Below the pieces are notes generated by a model, which did no database searches, was not told the DNA's origin, and saw nothing but the letters and a program-made list of their open reading frames with translations. A stretch of DNA of 41,897 bases from Deltaproteobacteria bacterium (GTDB taxonomy: Bacteria > Myxococcota_A > Polyangia > Haliangiales > Haliangiaceae), in NCBI GenBank assembly GCA_013813765.1, contig JACCRC010000034.1:1-41897 (forward strand). The letters are read 5' to 3'. Both the position numbers and the translations under genes were made by a program. Of this stretch, positions 7,838-16,201 are shown piece by piece (position 1 is the stretch's first letter; each line of letters opens with the position of its first letter).

Positions 7838-8713
7838 TCATGGCGAGTCCTGGAACAGCTTCCACGCCGCACCGCCGGCGAACGCCGGCCAGCCATGGCC
7901 GCCACCCGCCATCTCGCTGTGCGCACAGAACCGAACGGCGAGGCCAGCGGCGCATCCATCGAACGCGACGCACGGTGACGGTGTGATCGGTTGCGACGTC
8001 GTCGCGCACGATGCGTCGGCGCGCCAGATGTCCCGCGAGTTGGTGCCCTCCGCGAACGCCACGACCGTGTCGCCGGTGCCATGAATGATCAACGCGGACA
8101 CCGGATCGCCGCTACAGGTGCCAAACGGACCACCACCGGCGATCGCGGCGATGGCGCGTACGGAGGTCGGAGCCGTGCCGCCGCGATAGCACGCGAGCGA
8201 GTTGGACATGTAGCCCCCGAAGCTGTGGCCCATGCTGTACGTGCGCCCGACGCAGTAGCCGGTCGTGACGGCGGCCTGGATCGCGTCGAACAGCGCGACG
8301 TCGCGGCCGGTCGCGGTGAGGACCCAGCCGGTGTCGGCCGGATCACTCGAGACCGTGAGCCCTTGGGGATAGACGACGATGGCGTTGTCGCCGACGGCGG
8401 CCTGGATGCCGAAGTACGCGCGCGCGGTCGACGAGTTTCCCGTGCGGCCGTGCCACGCGAAGATCAACGGATAGCTGCGCATCGGATCGTAGGTGGTGGG
8501 GACCACGCGCAGGTACGTACGTGCGATGCCGCCCACCATGATCGTCTCGGTCACGGCGCCGGTCGCCGGGCTCGGCGCGCCGCAGCCCATCGACCCGGGC
8601 ACGTCGATCGGAGCATCGACCGAACCGTCACTGCCGCCCGGGGCATCGAGATCGTCGCTGGAGCTCCCACCGCACGCGGCCGCGAACGCCGCGATGACCC
8701 AGATCCGCTTCAT
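7838..8713 (-). CDS. CE1-like esterase / PHB-depolymerase-family lipoprotein
   Basis: The 291-aa product has a lipoprotein signal (lipobox AAAC, Cys14), a Ser/Gly/Asp-rich linker to about residue 45, then an alpha/beta-hydrolase domain. The oxyanion region FAWHGRTGN (85-93), nucleophile elbow GHSFGGY (Ser164), acid HGTGD (Asp215) and histidine GGGHGWP (His273) match the LpqC / poly(3-hydroxybutyrate) depolymerase / feruloyl esterase group. It probably hydrolyses esters outside the cytoplasm; polymer and aryl-ester substrates cannot be told apart by eye. Paired cysteines are likely disulfides. ATG 8713 is chosen because it gives a clean signal peptide and follows TACCGT by 6 nt; the ATG at 8728 lies between them. 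Confidence 0.88.
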   Translation of the reverse strand: MKRIWVIAAFAAACGGSSSDDLDAPGGSDGSVDAPIDVPGSMGCGAPSPATGAVTETIMVGGIARTYLRVVPTTYDPMRSYPLIFAWHGRTGNSSTARAYFGIQAAVGDNAIVVYPQGLTVSSDPADTGWVLTATGRDVALFDAIQAAVTTGYCVGRTYSMGHSFGGYMSNSLACYRGGTAPTSVRAIAAIAGGGPFGTCSGDPVSALIIHGTGDTVVAFAEGTNSRDIWRADASCATTSQPITPSPCVAFDGCAAGLAVRFCAHSEMAGGGHGWPAFAGGAAWKLFQDSP

Positions 8714-8719
8714 CGAGCA

Positions 8720-8725
8720 ACGGTA
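8720..8725 (-). promoter_or_regulatory. Putative -10 hexamer (TACCGT), 6 nt before the ATG at 8713
   Basis: Exact 6-nt spacing to the esterase start. It also argues against the alternative ATG at 8728, which would lie upstream of the predicted transcript start. Confidence 0.45.
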
Positions 8726-8791
8726 CACGATCGAGGATCCGTCGCGACATCTGGTAGATATCGGGCCGTTTCCGCACTCCCCGTGCTGCCG

Positions 8792-9148
8792 TCAGGGTTT
8801 CGCCGGTGGCGCGTTCGCGATCTGCTCCACGACGAGGAGAAGCTTGCGCAGATCGAGCGGCTTGCGCATCACGAACGTCCCATCAGGCGCCCGAGACGGA
8901 TCCGAGGTCGTGATCACCACGGGAATCGATGACCATCGCGCCTCCCGCCGCATCGCCTCGTAGACCTCGTTGCCCGTCATCATCGGCATCACCAGATCGA
9001 GGAGGACGACCTTGGGGGTCTCTGACTGCAAGATCGCGAGCGCCTCGAGGCCGTTGGCCGCGACGCCCACCGAATATCCGGCATCCTCGAACGCATCCCG
9101 GAGCGTTTCCCGAGCGTCTATCTCGTCTTCGACGATCAGGATGGTCAT
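8792..9148 (-). CDS. Stand-alone response-regulator receiver domain
   Basis: The 118-aa protein is a single CheY-like receiver: acidic pocket VEDE (6-9), phosphoacceptor Asp51 in LLDLVMP, switch Thr80/Thr81 and the conserved Lys96 in MRKPLDL. There is no output domain, so it acts through protein contacts or as a phosphate shuttle. Its ATG overlaps the stop of the upstream five-GAF kinase by ATGA (9145-9148), indicating translational coupling and a cognate pair. Between its stop and the esterase start lie 78 bp with no clear terminator. Confidence 0.93.
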   Translation of the reverse strand: MTILIVEDEIDARETLRDAFEDAGYSVGVAANGLEALAILQSETPKVVLLDLVMPMMTGNEVYEAMRREARWSSIPVVITTSDPSRAPDGTFVMRKPLDLRKLLLVVEQIANAPPAKP

Positions 9149-12100
9149 GGGTCTTCCCGCTGGGGTCTCGCGCCGGCTCGCGGCAGGTGGATGGTGAACG
9201 TGGTGTTTGCTTCGGCCGAGGAGGTGACGTGGATTTCGCCTCCGTGTGCTCGCACGAGCTGCTGGGTGATGTAGAGGCCGAGGCCCAAGCCCTGGCTTCC
9301 GTTACGCTTGTGCTGCGTACCTCGAAACGGATCGAACAATTTCGGAACGAGCTCCGCGGGGATCGTCCCGGCATTCGAGACATCGACGCGAACGTGGTCC
9401 GCTCGAGAACCATCGAGCTTGATTCGCAGTGGCGCTCTCGCGTCGCCATGCTGGACGCCATTGCCGACGAGGTTGGAGAACACCTGGGCGAGGCGATCCG
9501 CATCCCACTCACCACAGACCTCTCCGGTGATGTCGATCTCGAAGCTCCAGGTGGGGTTCGCGAGCTCGACCTCTTCGATCGCCTGTCCAGCGAGCACTCG
9601 CAGATCCATCTCGCGCGGGTGAATTGCGAGTCCTCCGCCGACCCGGGCACGCGTGAAATCGAGCAACTGATCCACCATGCGGGCCATCCGGTGTCCGCTC
9701 GACAACACGCGCGCGAGCGGCGCGACGATGCGCTCGTCCTGGGTGCGTGTCATCACGAGCTGCGCGCCCGTCATCATCGAGCCGAGCGGGTTCCGGAGGT
9801 CGTGGCCAAGCATCCCCGCGAACATCTCGTTGAAGCGAACCGTCTGCGCCAGCTCGCCGACGAGCCGTTCGCGTTCGGACTCGACGCGAAGACGTCCGAT
9901 GCCGATCGTCATCGTTCGCGCGAAGGACGCCAGCGCCTCCAGCGTTTCCGCCGGCAACTGCCGACGGGCGAACATGCCCATCACGCCAACCAGCGTGTCT
10001 TCGACGACGAGTGGATAACCCGCGAACGCGATCATCCCCTCGCGCTTGGCCCACTCGGGATCACTGAGGCGTGGGTCATTCAAGACGTCGTTGCTGAGGT
10101 GCGGTTCGCGCTCCTCCGCGATCAGACCGATCTTGAACGAGCCGATCGGCACGCGAGCGTGGCGGCCATCGAGGTGCGTGTACAGTCCCGCGCTCGCTTG
10201 CAGCTCGAGAGTGCGGCCGTCGGCGGCGACGGTCCAAACACGGGCAAACGCGACATCGAGTCGTTCGACGAGGAGCCCGCAGCAACGCCGCAGCACGCTC
10301 CGAAGGCTTCCGCCTTCCGTGAAGGCGGCTCCGATCTCCGCGCCCAGCTCGGCATGCAGCGCGCGACGCACCTGGATCTCCTTTGCCTCCACCGTCATCC
10401 GGAACAGCCGGGCGTTGTCGACAGCCACGGCCGCGCTCGCTGCGATCGCCTTGACCATGCGTTCATGCTGCACCGTGAACTTCCCCGGCTCTGGATGTCC
10501 GAAGAACAACCCGCCGAGGACCTCGCCCGAGCGAGACATCACCGGCACGGCGAGATAGCTCTTCACGGGCAGGTGCCCCCTGGGCATTCCGTGGTGCGGT
10601 GACATCGTGCCGTAGCGCGGATCCGCCGTGACATCGTCGAGGCGCACGACGCCTTCTCCGCGGAACGTCGGCGCGAACACCGGCGTATTTCGCGGGAGGC
10701 CGAACTTCGCGAACGCCTCCCTCGGCGCGCCCGACAGGGTGTAGAGGACGTACGACTCGCCCTGCTGATCGATCAGGTTGTAGAAGAGCGCGCCAAACCT
10801 CGCACCGACGAGGCTCGTGGCTTCGTCGGTCACGCGCTGGACCAAGGCGTCGAGATCGAGCTGACTGCTCGTGATGACGTCCGCAATGCGATAGAGCGTC
10901 TCGGCCTCCGCGCGCGCCGTTTGTTCCGACTCGAACGATCGGGCACGCTCGACGGCGTGCGCACACTGCACGGCGAACATCTCGAGCCATTGCCGAGCGT
11001 CGCCATCGAGCCTCGCAGCATCCGTGAAGCTCGTCGCAAGGACTCCGACGATACGGTCGCCGTGAAGGAGCGGCAGTGCGGCGACGGCCAGGCCCGACGA
11101 CGCCGAGTTGCGCGAGTCGCCCACCGTCGGAAGCTCCTCGACGAGGCGGTCGCAACGATCGATCCACACCGGCGCTCGCTGGCGAACGGCGGCCGCGACC
11201 GCGGTGGACGAGTCGAGCGAGAGGACCTGCCAGTGCTCCGTGGGAGCGGGGACGCCTCGCCAACCGGCGAGACGGAGATGCTCACCGTCGAGAAGGTAGA
11301 ACACACCCGCCGACGCACCGAGCGTCGACTCGCAGATGGAGATGACGACATCCGCGACCTCCGACATCGTCATCGCGGTCGCGAGCTTCGATGTCGCGCT
11401 CTGCAATTGACCGAGCCGGAATGCGACCTGTTCGAGCCGATTCGCGTGCTCGCGCACTTGCTGCATGGCGGTGAACCGCGCGGCCCCCGCGGCAACATGG
11501 TTGGCGATCGCCATGGCCATGTCGCGCATGCGCGGGTCGACGCGGAAAACCTCGGGGTAATAGACCATGAACTTGCCGACCAGGCGGCCACGATCAACGA
11601 GGGGAAAGAATCCGAGCGAACGGATCCCTTCGGATTCGAACAGCGGCAGGTACGACGAGAGCTCTGGGACCGACCGCACGTCCTCGACGACCACCGGTGC
11701 GGGATCGCTCACGTCGGATTGCCACGGAGAATGACCCTCGACCGCTGCGCGGTACGTCTCCGAGAGGCCACGCGAGGCGACAAAGCGCATGACCTGCTGC
11801 GCGTCGTAGAGGAGCACGGCGGCACGTTGCGTCCCGAGCGCATGCGAGATCGTATCGAGGGCGGCTTCGTACACGGCCGAGCTATCGGGCGCGGCGATCA
11901 CGCGTGCGGCGAGCTGATGCAGCTGTTCCGTGCTCGCACACGCCGCTTCCGCCTGGAGTCGGCTCGCGTGCTCCGCTTCGAACAAGCGAACGCGCTCGAG
12001 GGCCTGTCCGCACGATCGCGCGACGAGCATGAGAAACGCCTGCTGCTCGGCATCGAGCACGGTCTCACATTCAAATGTCAGCCCGACCGAACCCGCCATG

Positions 12101-12540
12101 CGCCCGTGCGTGAAGATGGGCAGGCACGCAACCTTGTAGTTGCGGCCCTTCGTCGTCACGCTCGTGAGGTGCGGGTAGACCGCGAGCAGCTCGCTCTGTG
12201 AGTGGATCCAGACCGGGTTCCCCGTACGCGCGACGTCGGTCGCTGGCATCAGACCTGGCCGGTCAGTCGGCAGCGTTCGCAGACGATCGACAACGGCGTC
12301 GGCATACCCACGAGCGCGTGCGAGTTGCAGGCAGCTCGCTTCGTGATCGAGCAGCCATATCGCGGCGGTCGATGTCTCCAGGGCATCGGCGACTCGTTCG
12401 ATCACGGCTGTCACGACGTGCTCGGTCGTGGTGGCGTCGGCGATCGCTTTCGTGATCGTCAGCAGCTGCTCCGTACGCTTGGTCGCCGGAATGGCCGCGG
12501 CGGCCTCGAGACTCACCCGCTCTGTGCTGTCGATCCTCAT
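9145..12540 (-). CDS. Five-GAF-domain soluble sensor histidine kinase
   Basis: The 1131-aa protein holds five tandem GAF-type modules at roughly 30-195, 210-370, 380-545, 550-720 and 730-895, separated by short helical linkers (for example FEAEHASRLQAEA and FESEQTARAEAE). A phosphoacceptor domain follows with His913 in LGHDLRNPL, then a HATPase domain (N-box FSNLVGNGVQHG, G2-box GLGLGLYITQQL). No transmembrane segment or N-terminal signal is present, so it is cytoplasmic. GAF domains bind small ligands or chromophores; no obvious bilin cysteine or haem motif could be assigned, and several modules may serve as signalling spacers. It is coupled by a 4-nt overlap to a lone receiver. The 268 bp upstream shows no clear ribosome-binding site or -10 near the ATG. 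Confidence 0.92.
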   Translation of the reverse strand: MRIDSTERVSLEAAAAIPATKRTEQLLTITKAIADATTTEHVVTAVIERVADALETSTAAIWLLDHEASCLQLARARGYADAVVDRLRTLPTDRPGLMPATDVARTGNPVWIHSQSELLAVYPHLTSVTTKGRNYKVACLPIFTHGRMAGSVGLTFECETVLDAEQQAFLMLVARSCGQALERVRLFEAEHASRLQAEAACASTEQLHQLAARVIAAPDSSAVYEAALDTISHALGTQRAAVLLYDAQQVMRFVASRGLSETYRAAVEGHSPWQSDVSDPAPVVVEDVRSVPELSSYLPLFESEGIRSLGFFPLVDRGRLVGKFMVYYPEVFRVDPRMRDMAMAIANHVAAGAARFTAMQQVREHANRLEQVAFRLGQLQSATSKLATAMTMSEVADVVISICESTLGASAGVFYLLDGEHLRLAGWRGVPAPTEHWQVLSLDSSTAVAAAVRQRAPVWIDRCDRLVEELPTVGDSRNSASSGLAVAALPLLHGDRIVGVLATSFTDAARLDGDARQWLEMFAVQCAHAVERARSFESEQTARAEAETLYRIADVITSSQLDLDALVQRVTDEATSLVGARFGALFYNLIDQQGESYVLYTLSGAPREAFAKFGLPRNTPVFAPTFRGEGVVRLDDVTADPRYGTMSPHHGMPRGHLPVKSYLAVPVMSRSGEVLGGLFFGHPEPGKFTVQHERMVKAIAASAAVAVDNARLFRMTVEAKEIQVRRALHAELGAEIGAAFTEGGSLRSVLRRCCGLLVERLDVAFARVWTVAADGRTLELQASAGLYTHLDGRHARVPIGSFKIGLIAEEREPHLSNDVLNDPRLSDPEWAKREGMIAFAGYPLVVEDTLVGVMGMFARRQLPAETLEALASFARTMTIGIGRLRVESERERLVGELAQTVRFNEMFAGMLGHDLRNPLGSMMTGAQLVMTRTQDERIVAPLARVLSSGHRMARMVDQLLDFTRARVGGGLAIHPREMDLRVLAGQAIEEVELANPTWSFEIDITGEVCGEWDADRLAQVFSNLVGNGVQHGDARAPLRIKLDGSRADHVRVDVSNAGTIPAELVPKLFDPFRGTQHKRNGSQGLGLGLYITQQLVRAHGGEIHVTSSAEANTTFTIHLPRAGARPQREDP

Positions 12541-12808
12541 GCGGACACCCCCCGGATCAATGACTTCGGGGCCACCGTCTGATGTGAATCCCGTGGGGCG
12601 TTGGGTTCAGTGCTCATCCAACTCTTCACATACGTCGCTGTCACCGCGACCTGACGAAGCGGCTCGGCGTGTGCTTCGAATCATGCCCCGACCTGCATCT
12701 CGTGAGTAGTCCGACGCAACGGTGTATGGGGGAAACCGGCCACCGTGCCCTGGCGCCACAGTCAGGTCGAGCTCGCGCGGCACATCTTGCTGGCGGTACG
12801 ATAGGCGG
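12541..12808. other. Divergent intergenic region
   Basis: These 268 bp separate the GAF kinase (minus) from the alpha/beta-hydrolase lipoprotein (plus). Both promoters must lie here or inside the genes. Apart from the hexamer at 12797-12802, I see no ORF, repeat or convincing hairpin. Confidence 0.4.
12797..12802 (+). promoter_or_regulatory. Putative -10 hexamer (TACGAT), 6 nt before the ATG at 12809
   Basis: Ends exactly 6 nt before the hydrolase lipoprotein start. Only AGGCGG lies between, which could also act as a weak ribosome-binding site. Confidence 0.45.
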
Positions 12809-13924
12809 ATGCGAATCGCGATGGCTCTCCTCGCGTTCTCTCTGGTCGGTGCCGGCTGCGGCGATGATGGGAACGACGCAGCGCCAGGCGTCGATGCCTC
12901 TGGGGGGACCGACGCTCCCGCGGTGACCGGCCTGTACGAAGCGGCCGGCAGCTACGAGTACGACGTCCGCGTGCCGGCTCCTCTGACGTACATCGATGTC
13001 ACTGGCGCTCCGCGCGATGTTCCATTCGCGCTCTACGTGCCGCGAACGGCTCCCAGGCCGATGCCGATCGTGCTCGTCTCGCATGGCGGAAGCGACGGCA
13101 AGACCAACGCGCTGACCAGCTTGCCGGAGTGGGCGGAGATGTTTGCGCGCGCCGGATTTCTGACCGTTGCGATCGCGCACGGGGCGCGCAGTGCGGCGTC
13201 CTACACCGCGCTCTGCGCCCAGGTCGGCTATGACCCGGCCCTGAGCGAGTGCGGCTTCAAGATCAACTGGGATCGGCCGCACGATGTCACCCACGTCCTC
13301 GACCGGCTGGAGCAGCTCGCGACAACCCCGCAGCTCCAGGGGATGTTGGACCTCGATCACATCGGATACCTCGGTCACTCCGCAGGTGCCGGCGCCGCCA
13401 TGATGGCCGCTGGCGCGCGGCGCAATTACTATTGCTCGTGGCCTTTCGCCGCCAGCGGCGCGGCGCCGTGCGACGCGGCAATGCTCGTCTCCCGTCGGCA
13501 GACGCGGATCGATGCGGTCGTCGCCATGTCGCCGCAGGGCCCGCTGAGCGATGGTTTCATGAGCGAGTCGTTTCCCACCGTCGAGATTCCCGTGCTTGCG
13601 GCGACCGGCCAGCGTGACGGGAACGTGGCAGACGGGGAGCCGGCGAATCGGACCTCGCTGTTCCCGCTCTTGCCGGCGGGCGGCAAGTACCTCCTCTACG
13701 TGGACGACCCGGGTGCGGTTCACACGCTCTTCGGGGGAGAGCTCGCCTCGTGCACTGCGACCGCAAGCGGTGTCCGATGCCAGGAGATGCGCAGCTGGCT
13801 GTTCTCGGCCGCGACTGCATTCTTCGACGCCGAGCTTCGCGAACGCGCTGAAGGGCGCGCGTGGCTCGCGTCCGATGCGATCGTGGACGCGAGTCAGGGG
13901 ACCGCGACCTGGACCCGGCGCTGA
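12809..13924 (+). CDS. Alpha/beta-hydrolase lipoprotein (dienelactone-hydrolase / PAF-acetylhydrolase-like)
   Basis: The 371-aa product carries a lipoprotein signal (lipobox GAGC, Cys17) followed by an Asp/Gly linker. The hydrolase core shows the oxyanion region LVSHGGSDG (89-97), nucleophile elbow GHSAGAG (Ser191), candidate acid Asp270 (TGQRDG) and His305 (PGAVHTLF). The pattern resembles the bacterial PAF-acetylhydrolase II / chlorophyllase / dienelactone hydrolase group, acting on ester or lactone bonds outside the cytoplasm. Several cysteines (such as Cys136 and Cys148) may form disulfides. The stop at 13922-13924 lies 1 bp from the convergent crotonase stop, leaving no room for a terminator between them. 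Confidence 0.82.
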   Translation: MRIAMALLAFSLVGAGCGDDGNDAAPGVDASGGTDAPAVTGLYEAAGSYEYDVRVPAPLTYIDVTGAPRDVPFALYVPRTAPRPMPIVLVSHGGSDGKTNALTSLPEWAEMFARAGFLTVAIAHGARSAASYTALCAQVGYDPALSECGFKINWDRPHDVTHVLDRLEQLATTPQLQGMLDLDHIGYLGHSAGAGAAMMAAGARRNYYCSWPFAASGAAPCDAAMLVSRRQTRIDAVVAMSPQGPLSDGFMSESFPTVEIPVLAATGQRDGNVADGEPANRTSLFPLLPAGGKYLLYVDDPGAVHTLFGGELASCTATASGVRCQEMRSWLFSAATAFFDAELRERAEGRAWLASDAIVDASQGTATWTRR

Positions 13925-13925
13925 A

Positions 13926-14738
13926 CTATTCTGGGTCGGCGAAGCGCGGCGTGGTGCGGCCGAGCACCGCGGTGATGCCCTGCTGACATTCTCCGGTGGC
14001 GATCAGTCGCGCCGCTGCGTCGATCTCGGAAGCGACCGCATCGCGCCAGGGGAGGTCAGTTGTGCGACGGAGGATGCTCAATGCCGCGCGCACCGCACGC
14101 GGACCGTTGCCCGCGATCTGTTCGGCGAGCGCGATCGCCTCCGCTCGTGCGGCGCCGGGCGCGCTGACACGGTTGGCGAGACCGAGCGCGAGGGCCTCGG
14201 TTGCGTCGAGCTTGCGTGCGGTGAGGATCAGATCCGCGGCGCGGCCGGGGCCGAGCAGTCGCACGAGTGCCACCCCGCCGCCGAGATCGGGCATGAGTCC
14301 GAGGCGCACCTCGGAGAAGCAGATCGTTGCCGCCGGATCCACGACGCGCAGATCGCACCGCGTCGCGAGCTCGGCGCCGCCGCCATAGGCGAGCCCGCCG
14401 ACCGCCGCGATGATCGGCACGGGGAGCGCGAACAGGCGATCGAGTACCGCGTGGATGCCCTCGAGCATCGCGCGCGGCGCCACGGCATCACCGGCCGCGA
14501 CCGCCGCGACCAGCTGGCCGATCTGAGGGTTGTCGGGGTTCACGTCCATTCCGGCGGTGAACGCATCGCCCGCTCCGGTGAGCACGACGGCGCGTGGCAA
14601 CCGCGCGGCGAGCTCGTCGGCGGCCCGGCCGAGCGCCGACCACATCGCATGATCGAGCGCATTCCTGCGCGCAGGGCGGTCGAGCGTGATCACCGCGACA
14701 GCGCCATGGCGCTCGACGTGGACGGTTCCTCCAGACAT
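13926..14738 (-). CDS. Enoyl-CoA hydratase/isomerase family protein (both catalytic Glu present)
   Basis: The 270-aa crotonase-fold protein has the oxyanion-hole segment GDAFTAGMDVN (58-68) and GLAYGGGAELA (115-125). The two glutamates used by classical enoyl-CoA hydratases are retained: Glu123 in GGAEL and Glu143 in FSEVRLGLMP. It therefore probably adds water across 2-enoyl-CoA in beta-oxidation or a related route, though related crotonases also do isomerisation or hydrolysis. No other fatty-acid gene adjoins it; it is flanked by an unrelated hydrolase and a SUKH-HEAT-like protein. TAGAGT ends 6 nt before the ATG and there is no Shine-Dalgarno. Confidence 0.88.
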   Translation of the reverse strand: MSGGTVHVERHGAVAVITLDRPARRNALDHAMWSALGRAADELAARLPRAVVLTGAGDAFTAGMDVNPDNPQIGQLVAAVAAGDAVAPRAMLEGIHAVLDRLFALPVPIIAAVGGLAYGGGAELATRCDLRVVDPAATICFSEVRLGLMPDLGGGVALVRLLGPGRAADLILTARKLDATEALALGLANRVSAPGAARAEAIALAEQIAGNGPRAVRAALSILRRTTDLPWRDAVASEIDAAARLIATGECQQGITAVLGRTTPRFADPE

Positions 14739-14744
14739 CCGTCG

Positions 14745-14750
14745 ACTCTA
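14745..14750 (-). promoter_or_regulatory. Putative -10 hexamer (TAGAGT), 6 nt before the crotonase ATG at 14738
   Basis: Exact 6-nt spacing. It lies in the short divergent gap shared with the SUKH-HEAT-like gene. Confidence 0.4.
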
Positions 14751-14787
14751 CCGTATGGTTCACGGTCGGTCCCGGCGACGGCCGTTG

Positions 14788-14793
14788 TACGAT
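14788..14793 (+). promoter_or_regulatory. Putative -10 hexamer (TACGAT) before the SUKH-HEAT-like gene
   Basis: It ends 3 nt before the ATG at 14797 but exactly 6 nt before the next in-frame codon, a GTG at 14800. If the leaderless rule of this window holds, GTG 14800 is the true start. Confidence 0.4.
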
Positions 14794-14796
14794 CGG

Positions 14797-16110
14797 ATGG
14801 TGAAGCGGCGTGCCGAACCCCGTGACGTCGTCGCGTCGCTCGCAAGCAAGCTCGCCGAGGTCCGGCGATCGGGCAAGACCTGCTTCGGCGCGGAGTCGCA
14901 CAGCTTCGAGCTCGCGCCGCCGGCGTCGCTCGCCGAGGTCAAGGCGTTCGAGCGAAGCCGCAAGATCACGCTCCCTGCGAGCTACCGTCGGTTCGTGCTC
15001 GAGGTCGGCGCTTCCGGCGCTGGACCGTTCTACGGCCTCATGCCGCTCGCGCGCTGGAAGGAGGGCCTGCGCGTCGCCCGCAAGTTGGGGATCACCGCGA
15101 TGACGCTCACCGACCAGGGCTGCGGGAACTACTCGCTGCTCGTCCTCGACGGACCCAGGCGTGGTCGCGTGGTCTACGTGAGCGATCTCGACGGTGTCTA
15201 CTACCCGGAAGATCGCGACTTCGCCGCGTGGTACCGGCGCTGGCTCGACGAGATCCTGTGGGACTTCGACAACGTCTGGTTCGGCGTCGGCATGGTGGGC
15301 CGCGAGCCCGAGTTCGTCGCGGCGTTGACCGGCGTGCAGGCGACCAAGCGCGCCGCCGGTGCCGCGGCCATGCGGCGGCTACCGACGATCACCAAGCGCT
15401 CGCTCGCTGCGCTGATCGCCGCGATTCGTACGGACACACCCAACGTTCAAGTCGCGGCGATCGCCGCCCTCGCGAAGCACGATAGCGCCGCCCTCGAGCC
15501 GCTGTTACCGGCGCTGCTCGACAGCCGCGACAAGGAGGTGAAGCTCGCTGCGCTGCGCGAGGTCAAGGACTCTCCGCTCGCAAACAAGCTGGCGACCTAC
15601 AAGGACTCCGCCGTCGCCGCGACGGCGATCTACGCCGGCACGCTGAGCGAGACCGAGCTGGCCGCGTTGCTCGATGGACCCGCCTGGGAGAGCGCGATCA
15701 TGATGCTGCGAACCCGGCAGGACGGCAGCGCGACCCCGCGGCTGATCGAGCTGATCGAGCACGCCGATTGGAACCTCCGGCGCGCGGCCCTGGTCTGCCT
15801 CCGCCTCCGCAAGGACACCGAGGCGCGAGAGGCGCTGCTCGCTCGGCTACCGATCGAGCCGGACGCCGAGCTCCGCGCGGTGATCGCAGAAGCGCTCGGC
15901 GTCGTCGGCGACTTCGAGTCGCTGCTCCGCCTCGTTCGCGATGGCGAGGCGTTGATCCGGTTTCGGGTGGCGTACGCGCTCGGCGAACGCGGCGACCCGC
16001 GCGCGCTCCCCGTGCTGACCGAGATGACGACTGACACGTGCCGGCCACCCGGCACCGCCTGGTCGATCGGCGAGCAGGCCCGCAAGGCGCTCGAGAAGCT
16101 GACGCGCTGA
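14797..16110 (+). CDS. SUKH (SMI1/KNR4-like) domain protein with HEAT-like repeats
   Basis: The N-terminal third (about residues 25-150 from ATG 14797) has the SUKH signature: ASLAEVKAFERSRKITLPAS, then YRRFVLEVGASGAGPFYGL and a later YVSDLDGVYYP segment. The remainder to the C-terminus is helical, with repeats typical of HEAT/PBS-lyase-like modules (AAIAALAKHDSAALEPLLPALL; LVRDGEALIRFRVAYALGERG). SUKH domains are adaptors, often immunity proteins in toxin systems; HEAT repeats give a protein-binding scaffold. No toxin gene adjoins, so a regulatory or adaptor role is as likely. Earlier in-frame ATGs (14686, 14755) only add an Arg-rich segment and run into the divergent crotonase promoter. GTG 14800 is an alternative start. 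Length from 14797 is 437 aa. Confidence 0.78.
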   Translation: MVKRRAEPRDVVASLASKLAEVRRSGKTCFGAESHSFELAPPASLAEVKAFERSRKITLPASYRRFVLEVGASGAGPFYGLMPLARWKEGLRVARKLGITAMTLTDQGCGNYSLLVLDGPRRGRVVYVSDLDGVYYPEDRDFAAWYRRWLDEILWDFDNVWFGVGMVGREPEFVAALTGVQATKRAAGAAAMRRLPTITKRSLAALIAAIRTDTPNVQVAAIAALAKHDSAALEPLLPALLDSRDKEVKLAALREVKDSPLANKLATYKDSAVAATAIYAGTLSETELAALLDGPAWESAIMMLRTRQDGSATPRLIELIEHADWNLRRAALVCLRLRKDTEAREALLARLPIEPDAELRAVIAEALGVVGDFESLLRLVRDGEALIRFRVAYALGERGDPRALPVLTEMTTDTCRPPGTAWSIGEQARKALEKLTR

Positions 16111-16201
16111 TCGCGCCCCGCTATCGGCTGGCGCCTCTCGCCCCTACATCCTCCACCGGTTCGCCGCCTGTCACATCCGCGCCGGCCCGCATCTATCCGG
16201 C

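Noticed and set aside
8929..10602. Long plus-strand frame opposite the five-GAF kinase
   Set aside because: His/Arg/Asp-rich antisense shadow of a clear histidine-kinase frame; no recognisable domain.
10921..12201. Second long plus-strand frame opposite the five-GAF kinase
   Set aside because: Antisense to recognisable GAF modules and composition unlike the real proteins here.
14797..16110. Toxin-immunity module
   Set aside because: SUKH domain present but no toxin, secretion or repeat cassette adjoins.
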